DNA from: an uncultured Alphaproteobacteria bacterium
Lineage (GTDB): Bacteria > Pseudomonadota > Alphaproteobacteria > HIMB59 > GCA-002718135
NCBI GenBank assembly: GCA_902515745.1
Contig: CABXWB010000001.1
Coordinates: 124,001-188,000, forward strand
Direction: 5' to 3'
DNA: 64,000 nt
The position numbers were made by a program, and so were the translations under genes. Below the pieces are notes generated by a model, which had not been told where the DNA came from, did not search any database, and worked only from the letters and a program-made list of their open reading frames with translations. Positions 56,993 to 64,000 of this stretch are shown here, in pieces; the stretch's first letter is position 1, and every line of letters begins with the position of its first letter.

Positions 56993-58576
56993 TTACCAAA
57001 CTCCTATCATTACACCACCTTCACTTTTGACATCCTGACCTTTTAAAACAAATTTTTCTTCAACAGTAAGTAAGTTTTTTCTATTAATTAGTCTTTTTAA
57101 TAATAAGTCTTTTAATTCTGTTCTAATTTTTTCATAATCCTGATCTTGTCCTAAATCTTTAAATTCATTAGGGTCTCTTTCGAGGTTGAAGAGTTGGGGA
57201 CTAAAACCTTTGTAATAAATATATTTCCATTTTTCAGTTCTTATCATAAATGCTCTGGCTTCATGTGGACCTAATTCTAATTCATCTCTTGCTGAATGAA
57301 GCCCATAATCAATCTCACTAAATACAGACTTACGCCAATCATCTAATTGATTACCTCTTATTATGGGCAATAGTGATCTTCCTTCAAGTCTATGAGTGCT
57401 TGTTGAACAATTAAGTGCTTCTAAAAAAGTTGGTAAAAGATCAATAGACTCGACAAGTTTATTTTCTCTTTGACCTCTAGTAGGATCAGCATTATCTGAT
57501 GGGTCGTAAATAATAAGAGGGACTTTCACACTTTGTTCATGAAATAGTTCTTTTTCTCCTAGCCAATGATCTCCAAGATAATCACCATGATCAGAAGTAA
57601 AAACAATCATAGTGTTTTGAAAAAGTTTATTTTGTTCCATGAATTCAAATAATCTTCCAAGGTTGTCGTCAATTTGTTTAATTAAGCCCATATATCCAGT
57701 TATTACAGCCTCTCTAACTTCCTTTTTTGAAAATACCTTAGATACGCGAGCATTTGTAAAAGCTCGATAAACTGCATGTTGAATATTTTTTTCTTTTTCA
57801 TCTCTTACAACTTCATAAAATTGATTTGGTGAATACATATTGTGGTATGGAGAAGGAGCGATATAAGGCCAATGTGGTTTTATAAAAGATAAATGAAGCA
57901 TCCATTGATCATCTTTATTTTCATTCATAAAATCTATAGCTCTATTAGTCATGTATGCTGTTTCAGAATGCTCTTCATGAATTCTTGCTTGCTTATTTGA
58001 GTTTCTTAATTTCCATCCACTTAGTAAATCACCATTTGGTCCTTCAGCAGAATTAGCCCAAGTTTCCCATGGATTATCTCCTTCATAACCCAGACTATTT
58101 AGCCATTTGTTATAAGTTAATGCTGTTGAGTAATTTTTAACCCAGTTGTTTGGATGTAATCCATCATCTCTTTCATAAGGATCAAAACCAGGTTCACTTA
58201 CTATCATGCCAATATCTGTTTCTTTTGTTAAACCTAATCTTTCCATCCCATCCTTATCAGGCTTCATGTGAGTTTTTCCAACAACTGCCGTTTTGATATT
58301 ATCTTTTCTTAAATAATCACCTATAGTTAGCTCACCAATCGGAAGTGGAACTTGATTAAGTGTTGCTCCATGACTAAAGACTGTTCTACCAGTGTAAAAA
58401 GAAGCTCGTGAGGGACCACAAATTGGAGATTGTACAAAAGCTGATTCAAACAAAAGACCTTCTTTTGCAAGTTTATCAATATTCGGAGTTTTAAGATATG
58501 GATGTCCATAACATGACAAATAATCCCATCTAAGTTGATCAGCCATGATAAATAAAATATTTTTTGTTTTTTTCAT
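56993..58576 (-). CDS. Sulfatase (Cys-type), no evident signal peptide
   Basis: KNILFIMADQLRWDYLSCYGHPYL; motif CGPSR; FTSDHGDYLGDHWLGEK. Confidence 0.92.
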   Translation of the reverse strand: MKKTKNILFIMADQLRWDYLSCYGHPYLKTPNIDKLAKEGLLFESAFVQSPICGPSRASFYTGRTVFSHGATLNQVPLPIGELTIGDYLRKDNIKTAVVGKTHMKPDKDGMERLGLTKETDIGMIVSEPGFDPYERDDGLHPNNWVKNYSTALTYNKWLNSLGYEGDNPWETWANSAEGPNGDLLSGWKLRNSNKQARIHEEHSETAYMTNRAIDFMNENKDDQWMLHLSFIKPHWPYIAPSPYHNMYSPNQFYEVVRDEKEKNIQHAVYRAFTNARVSKVFSKKEVREAVITGYMGLIKQIDDNLGRLFEFMEQNKLFQNTMIVFTSDHGDYLGDHWLGEKELFHEQSVKVPLIIYDPSDNADPTRGQRENKLVESIDLLPTFLEALNCSTSTHRLEGRSLLPIIRGNQLDDWRKSVFSEIDYGLHSARDELELGPHEARAFMIRTEKWKYIYYKGFSPQLFNLERDPNEFKDLGQDQDYEKIRTELKDLLLKRLINRKNLLTVEEKFVLKGQDVKSEGGVMIGVW

Positions 58577-58597
58577 TATATAATTTCAGTTCAATTT

Positions 58598-58894
58598 TTA
58601 ATATTCGACACCCTCTGTAATAATTAAGGAACGATCACAAACTTGTGAGTTAAGATATTTTTTAGCGACAGCATATTCATTAGAATTATAGAATTTTTCT
58701 GCATCCTTTAGTGATGGAAACTCTGCTATTACTACACGGTTAATCATCTTTCCTTCAAGATTTTTTATTTTTCCACCTCTACTAATAATTTTTGCTCCAG
58801 CTTTTAAAAGAGCTGGTCCTGCTAAATCTGCATATTTTTTGTACTCATCTTGGTTTTTCACATCAACCGTTCCAACCCAATATGCTTTTGGCAT
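58598..58894 (-). CDS. DUF1330 family protein
   Basis: AYWVGTVDVKNQDEYKKYADLAGPALLKAGAKIISRGGK...EFPSLKDAEKFYNSNEY. Confidence 0.85.
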   Translation of the reverse strand: MPKAYWVGTVDVKNQDEYKKYADLAGPALLKAGAKIISRGGKIKNLEGKMINRVVIAEFPSLKDAEKFYNSNEYAVAKKYLNSQVCDRSLIITEGVEY

Positions 58895-59170
58895 TAAAAC
58901 CTCCTGTAGTTATATTTAAATATTATAAAAAAAATCATTATGAAATTTTTGTATTATTAAATTTATTTTTATTTTTTGAAAATATTAACATAAATAAAAA
59001 TTTACACTTGGTAAAAAAAACGAGCAACTAAGTACTTTTATTTTGTGCACTGATATTGTTGATATATTTTAATTTAAAAACGTTGACCTATGGTTGACTT
59101 ATGCTCTGATTTATTCAATTAACTTAATAGACTTAGCTTTCAAAACCAAGTAATACATTGAAAATAATAT

Positions 59171-59232
59171 GGGAGTATGGCGGAACTGGTAGACGCGCCG
59201 GATTCAAAATCATGTCACTTCGGTGGTGTGGG
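59171..59232 (+). pseudogene. 5' fragment of tRNA-Leu(CAA), degenerate
   Basis: 62 nt matching the intact tRNA at 60053 except ccgg->catg (2 mismatches disrupting the anticodon stem); homology stops at the T-stem/T-loop boundary. Confidence 0.85.
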
Positions 59233-59390
59233 CATTATTAATACTGACTGTACAACCAAAAAATATTCCTAAGATAATTTTAATATAAAATTTCTTGCCT
59301 TGTTGTTGCTCTACAGTTCTAAAAAATGAGAACTTATGGCGTTTATTAAAAGACGAAAATAAAAAAAACTTAATTTGATAATATTTTTTA

Positions 59391-59413
59391 TGTGTCGGAT
59401 AACATCCGACACA
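59391..59413. other. Perfect hairpin
   Basis: tgtgtcggat-aac-atccgacaca, 10-bp stem, 3' of the lipoprotein ORF. Confidence 0.7.
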
Positions 59414-59430
59414 TTTATTAGGGTCTAAAT

Positions 59431-59787
59431 TTATTCAAATCCACACTTTTTTTGAGTTGCAACTTCTTGAAGTGCATTTACTTCACCTTTTAAGCGTCTA
59501 TACTCTTCAGCCTCAGGCCCATCATTTCCTTCAAGGAAAAGTAATGTTGGCCAAAATAAAAATAATCCTACTCCAGTCTGCCATGCATCTGCATCTGCCT
59601 CATCTTTTAATTTACTATATAATTGAGACAACCTTGTATTTTTAGTTCTAAGACCGGTTTCTACTTGAGCACAATCATAACTTGAGTAAGCTGCTGGTGA
59701 TACATATATAGCCCCTATATCATCAGGTTGACTTGCACATGAAAAAACGAAGAATGTTAGCAATAATATTGAAGCTATTTTTTTCAT
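59431..59787 (-). CDS. Putative small lipoprotein of unknown function
   Basis: MKKIASILLLTFFVFSCASQ lipobox; ggagga-type site upstream of ATG. Confidence 0.75.
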   Translation of the reverse strand: MKKIASILLLTFFVFSCASQPDDIGAIYVSPAAYSSYDCAQVETGLRTKNTRLSQLYSKLKDEADADAWQTGVGLFLFWPTLLFLEGNDGPEAEEYRRLKGEVNALQEVATQKKCGFE

Positions 59788-60052
59788 TTATCCTCCTAAA
59801 TAATCAAATTCTAATATTATTGAGCTTTTATAAAAATAACAACAATTTTAGTATTTAGATTTAAAATCTAGTTAATTTTATATTAATTTGGTAAATTGAT
59901 ATCCATTAAATTATTAAATATTTTCTTTTTTAAATTTCTTTTTCTATTAAATATTAGATCTATTTTTATTATTTGTTTGAGTTTAATATTAAAGTTTGAT
60001 TAAATACCTTGAGAGATTTAATTAGATTAAGCTATTTCTTTATAATTTACAT

Positions 60053-60137
60053 GGGAGTATGGCGGAACTGGTAGACGCGCCGGATTCAAAATCCGGTCAC
60101 TTCGGTGGTGTGGGTTCAATTCCCTCTACTCCTACCA
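60053..60137 (+). tRNA. tRNA-Leu (anticodon CAA)
   Basis: gggagta...tactcct acceptor pairing, D-arm gcg/cgc, anticodon stem ccgga-ttCAAaa-tccgg, long variable arm, ttcaatt T-loop, encoded CCA. Confidence 0.93.
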
Positions 60138-61293
60138 TATTATTTTCACGCATTATAAATAACATTAGTAAAGCAATCAAAAACATTATTACACCCAATG
60201 AATACATATTAAATGTTAAACCAAATGTTTCAGCTGAAATTCCAACAACAGCGGGGCCAAATATAGCTCCGACAAAAGCAATACTGGATACATGAGAAAT
60301 AGTAACTGGGATTGGATTTTGAGAATTTTTTACTGCTTGTCTAAATACTATAGGCATAACATTGGAAATTAACATCCCAAAAATTGTTATGGCTATAAAA
60401 ATAATAATTATATTTTGAGAAAAAATACTTATTACTAATGTTGTGGATCCAACCATTGCAAAAACTGGGCCTACGATTACTTCACCAAGTTTTGTAATTA
60501 GTTTTGACGCAAACACATTACTTATGATCTCACCTAAATTAAAAAAAATAACTATTGAACCGACTAAAAAAATTGGTGCAGAAAGATCAGTAACTAGCCA
60601 TAAAGGTGACCACTGAATAATTATTCCCATAAAAGCTATGATAAACATATTAATTGATGCAAACATGAAAATTTTATAATTTGGAATTGAAAATTTAGGA
60701 TTTTCGTCAACCACATCATATTTTATATGCAATCCAAAAAAATACATTGTCAAAGTTGATATAAAAACAAACAAACCTACAATAAAAGTAGTATAGACAG
60801 GGTCAATTTCTAAACCTAGACATAAGCTAGATATTCCTGCGCCAAAAAGAAAACCAAAATTAAAAGATGATTTAAATATTGGATTAAGAATTTTTTTTGT
60901 TTTCTCTTCTATTATCGCAACTTGCGTAAAAATATTTGGAGCTTGTATACCAATAGAAATACCCCACAACATAGATACAAAAATAAAAAAATTATAAGAA
61001 GAGAAGTAAAAAATAGAAAATGGAATAAATGCATACAATACCCTGGCAATAATTAAACAATTTGTGCTTCCTATTTTTGGTAATAAAAAACGAGTAGTTA
61101 ATTGGTTTGTAATTACATTAAAAATACCAAATAAAATAAATCCTATAGAAAATTCTGTTTTTGTCATATCAATCAAATCAAAAAGAATTGGTGAATTTAC
61201 CATGAACATACTGAAGGTAAGTGTAGCAAAAAAACCTTGTGAAAAAGTTGCATAAAATGCGGTTTTTAATTCTTTAGCTTCTATATTTTCCAT
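60097..61293 (-). CDS. MFS transporter
   Basis: About 12 hydrophobic segments, MFS-like; final codons run antisense into tRNA-Leu. Confidence 0.82.
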   Translation of the reverse strand: MENIEAKELKTAFYATFSQGFFATLTFSMFMVNSPILFDLIDMTKTEFSIGFILFGIFNVITNQLTTRFLLPKIGSTNCLIIARVLYAFIPFSIFYFSSYNFFIFVSMLWGISIGIQAPNIFTQVAIIEEKTKKILNPIFKSSFNFGFLFGAGISSLCLGLEIDPVYTTFIVGLFVFISTLTMYFFGLHIKYDVVDENPKFSIPNYKIFMFASINMFIIAFMGIIIQWSPLWLVTDLSAPIFLVGSIVIFFNLGEIISNVFASKLITKLGEVIVGPVFAMVGSTTLVISIFSQNIIIIFIAITIFGMLISNVMPIVFRQAVKNSQNPIPVTISHVSSIAFVGAIFGPAVVGISAETFGLTFNMYSLGVIMFLIALLMLFIMRENNMVGVEGIEPTPPK

Positions 61294-61368
61294 TTAAGTA
61301 ATATTTAAGATAAATTAGATTTAAAATCATTAATAGTATAAGTCAAAATTATTTAAAAAAAAAATTAA

Positions 61369-61953
61369 ATGAATTTTCTTAAAAGAACTTACAATTGGAC
61401 TTTAGAAAAAGCACAACATAAAAATGCAAAGTGGTATTTAAGTTTAATATCATTTGCAGAAAGCTCATTTTTTCCAATTCCACCAGATATAATACTTATA
61501 CCAATGGCATTAGCATCCAAAGCAAGGGCTTTATTTTATGCATTTATATGTACACTCTTTTCAGTATTAGGAGGAATACTAGGATATGCAATAGGATATT
61601 TTTTTTTTAATTCAGTAGGTATTTACATTGTTGAGCTTTATCATTTAGAAAATTCTTTTAATATATTTGAAGATTACTACAAAGAATTTGGCATTTTAAT
61701 TGTTTTAGGTGCTGGTATTACTCCCTTTCCATATAAGTTTATTACAATTGCAAGTGGTGTATTTGGATTAAATTTTTTTTTATTTATTTTTGTTTCTATT
61801 TTTGGTCGAGGATTAAGATTTTATTTAATAGCAATACTTCTTTATTTTTTTGGAGAAAAAATTAAGTTAATTATTGATAAATATTTTAATTTTTTAACTA
61901 TTGTGTTTTTTATTTTACTTGTTGGAAGTGTTTTTATAATTAGATTTTTATGA
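61369..61953 (+). CDS. YqaA family membrane protein (DedA/VTT-like)
   Basis: FAESSFFPIPPDIILIPMALASKARAL...GAGITPFPYKFITIASG. Confidence 0.85.
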   Translation: MNFLKRTYNWTLEKAQHKNAKWYLSLISFAESSFFPIPPDIILIPMALASKARALFYAFICTLFSVLGGILGYAIGYFFFNSVGIYIVELYHLENSFNIFEDYYKEFGILIVLGAGITPFPYKFITIASGVFGLNFFLFIFVSIFGRGLRFYLIAILLYFFGEKIKLIIDKYFNFLTIVFFILLVGSVFIIRFL

Positions 61954-62444
61954 TAATTCGGAATTGGACAACACTTTTATTTTTTATTTCCTTTATCTCT
62001 ATATCATCAGCATTAATTGCAGAATATTTTTTTAATCTTCAGCCATGTGAATTGTGTTTAAAGCAAAGACATCCATATTATTTAATTTTAATATGTTTGA
62101 TTTTGATATTTTTATTCAAAAATTTAAATAAAATTTGGCTTTATTTAGTAATACAGTTTGCATCAATTTACGGGCTTTTTTATTCTATGTGGCACGTGGG
62201 AGTTGAAAATAAAATTCTTAATGGACCAGCAGGTTGTTCAGCAATGCTAACAAACAGTGAAAATACTACAGACCTTAAAGCGCAGATATTATCAAAGCAG
62301 GTAATTAGTTGTGATGAAGTTATTTGGAGTTTTTTTGGAATTTCTGCTGCTTCAATTAATACGCTTGTTTTACTAGTTATTTTTATTTTAAATGCTATTT
62401 ATTTATTTAGATACTATGGTATTAAAAAAGAAAAAAGCGTCTAA
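61950..62444 (+). CDS. DsbB-family disulfide bond formation protein
   Basis: LQPCELCLKQRHPYY CxxC and later Cys pair; four TM-like segments. Confidence 0.85.
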   Translation: MIIRNWTTLLFFISFISISSALIAEYFFNLQPCELCLKQRHPYYLILICLILIFLFKNLNKIWLYLVIQFASIYGLFYSMWHVGVENKILNGPAGCSAMLTNSENTTDLKAQILSKQVISCDEVIWSFFGISAASINTLVLLVIFILNAIYLFRYYGIKKEKSV

Positions 62445-62985
62445 AAAAAATTCCTCGTCAAATAGAACTACTCATAGGGAGATTTTAGAAGAAATCATAA
62501 GAGTCGATCATGCTGGTGAATATGGTGCAACTAAAATATATGATGGGCAAATAGCAGTTTTTGGGAAGAACTCAAAACTTGGAAAAACAATTCAACATAT
62601 GGCTGACCAAGAACAAGAGCATATTGATAAATTCAATGAATTAATATTAGAACATAGAGTTAGACCAACTGCTCTGCTTCCTTTATGGAATGTTGCAGGT
62701 TATGCTCTTGGCGCATCCACCGCCTTAATGGGTGAAAAAGCTGCCATGGCGTGTACTGTTGCTGTTGAAAAAGTAATCGGTGAACATTACCAAGAACAAT
62801 TGGAGCTCTTAGGAGATGACCATAAAGATTTAAAAAAAACAATTTCAAAATTTAGAGATGATGAACTTGAACATCACGATATTGGAATAGAACATGATGC
62901 AGAAAACGCACCAGGATATAAAATTATGTCAAAGGTAATAGAGCTTGGATGTAAAACGGCGATTGCAATTTCAAAAAAAATTTAA
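62416..62985 (+). CDS. coq7: Demethoxyubiquinone hydroxylase Coq7
   Basis: IRVDHAGEYGATKIYDGQ...QEQEHIDKFNEL...DDELEHHDIG. ATG 62416 preferred to 62392. Confidence 0.92.
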   Translation: MVLKKKKASKKNSSSNRTTHREILEEIIRVDHAGEYGATKIYDGQIAVFGKNSKLGKTIQHMADQEQEHIDKFNELILEHRVRPTALLPLWNVAGYALGASTALMGEKAAMACTVAVEKVIGEHYQEQLELLGDDHKDLKKTISKFRDDELEHHDIGIEHDAENAPGYKIMSKVIELGCKTAIAISKKI

Positions 62986-63536
62986 TTTTCTAATTCTGTA
63001 TCCCAATACAAATAATCTCTCCAGGTTTCATGTAAAAAATTAGGAGGAAAATTTCTTCCATTATTTTGTAGTTGAATTGACGATGGTCGAAGAGGTTTTT
63101 TAAAAAGTTTCATATCGGTATTCTGGATAAGTTTTCTTCCCTTTTTTAAATTACAAGATGTGCATGCAGAAACTACGTTCTCCCAAGTAGTTTTTCCATG
63201 CAGACATTTTGGCACTAAATGATCAAAAGTTAATTCGTTTGCTGGAAAACGATTAGTGCAATACTGACAAGTAAAGTTATCTCTTAAAAATACATTGAAA
63301 CGAGTGAAGGCAGGTCTTCGCTGTGGAGTTACATAATCTTTAAGTGCAATTACACTTGGTAACTTAAAAGTAAGATTTGGAGAATGAACTTCATGCTCAT
63401 AATTTTCAATTACAGATACTCTTTCAAGAAAAACAGCTTTTATGGCATCTTGCCAAGAACACAAGGAAAGTGGGTAATAAGATAGTGGCCGAAAATCAGC
63501 ATTAAGAACTAAAGCTGGATTTTCTGTGGTACTCAT
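62982..63536 (-). CDS. HNH endonuclease family protein
   Basis: RDNFTCQYC...LTFDHLVPKCLHGKTTWENVVSACTSCNLKKG. Confidence 0.9.
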   Translation of the reverse strand: MSTTENPALVLNADFRPLSYYPLSLCSWQDAIKAVFLERVSVIENYEHEVHSPNLTFKLPSVIALKDYVTPQRRPAFTRFNVFLRDNFTCQYCTNRFPANELTFDHLVPKCLHGKTTWENVVSACTSCNLKKGRKLIQNTDMKLFKKPLRPSSIQLQNNGRNFPPNFLHETWRDYLYWDTELEN

Positions 63537-63600
63537 TTTAGTTTCTACTCACCCATGTCATGTTATTCAAATAGTAATATAATATTAAGATTCGATTACT

Positions 63601-64000
63601 TTAAATATTTTTTTTTATAAAATTTTGGAATAAAGTTATTGTTTCTTGCGACATTGTGTGCTCATCTTTTTCAATTAGGTAATTCTCATAATTGTAGTTA
63701 TAATTTTTTAAAACTTCAATTGACTCGTTGTAGTTGGAAATAGGTAAAACAGCATCTTGAGCACCATGAGAAATAAAAATTGGTGTTTTTAAAAATGCAT
63801 TATTAGGCTTATGTTCTTTTGATATAATTCTTGAAGATATAATTGCTAAGCCTGCCAACTTATTTTGAAGTATTTGCCCAAGTTCAAAAGCCATCATACC
63901 TCCTTGAGAAAAACCCATAACAAAACAATCGGTCGTTTTTAAATTTAAATTTTCTAACAAAAGAGAAATAGAGTTATAAATTTTTTCAACATTCTCAGAT
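63601..64000 (-). CDS. Alpha/beta hydrolase (carboxylesterase/phospholipase family), N-terminus beyond window
   Basis: GFSQGGMMAFELG nucleophile elbow; ISHGAQDAVLPISN; frame stays open to base 64000 (SENVEKIYNSISLLLENLNLK...). Confidence 0.85.
   Translation of the reverse strand, partial: SENVEKIYNSISLLLENLNLKTTDCFVMGFSQGGMMAFELGQILQNKLAGLAIISSRIISKEHKPNNAFLKTPIFISHGAQDAVLPISNYNESIEVLKNYNYNYENYLIEKDEHTMSQETITLFQNFIKKNI

Noticed and set aside
59233-60052. Standard tRNA-targeted genomic island
   Set aside because: The displaced copy is the 5' part of the tRNA rather than the 3' part, and no integrase gene is present; kept only as a tentative finding.
60059-60295. ORF MAELVDAPDSKSGHFGGVGSIPS... 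on the + strand
   Set aside because: First part is a translation of tRNA-Leu and the rest is antisense to the MFS gene; a spurious ORF.
1-64000. CRISPR arrays, prophage, transposons
   Set aside because: No regularly spaced repeats, no Cas, phage structural, integrase or transposase-like proteins were seen among the ORFs.

Overview
This 64 kb window comes from an AT-rich, tightly packed bacterial chromosome. Gene content and style suggest a streamlined marine alphaproteobacterium, but that placement is inference. The left flank (about 1-11.6 kb) is housekeeping: kdtA tail, lpxK, lpxL-like, xseA, tadA, puuD-like, rsuA/rluB-like, rsmD, pgi, a DUF3035-like lipoprotein, lspA, ileS, ribF. The right end (about 60-64 kb) has tRNA-Leu(CAA), an MFS transporter, a YqaA-like protein, a DsbB-like protein, coq7, HNH and a hydrolase cut by the window edge. 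Between them lies about 47 kb of catabolic and transport genes. These include two CUT1-type sugar ABC importers without ATPase genes, two CUT2-type ABC importers with single-domain ATPases, one TRAP importer, and six Cys-type sulfatases that all lack recognisable signal peptides. Other genes there are two PhyH-family dioxygenases, a membrane desaturase-like di-iron protein, xylose isomerase, ThuA, two paralogous Gfo/Idh/MocA dehydrogenases, an IolD-like enzyme, GalE/GalT, an SDR-FAH-LldD trio resembling the lower non-phosphorylative L-fucose/L-rhamnose route, and an aromatic ring-cleavage-like set. Best leads: (1) a ~10.5 kb co-directional block of ABC importer + four cytoplasmic-type sulfatases + a 92-aa unknown protein + PhyH; (2) a Rieske-like protein whose two His ligand positions are both Cys; (3) a TRAP/hydroxylase/extradiol dioxygenase/FAH/sulfatase neighbourhood that could be an aryl-sulfate catabolic module; (4) a 5' tRNA-Leu fragment ~880 bp upstream of the intact gene; (5) a perfect hairpin just 3' of every one of the five solute-binding-protein genes.
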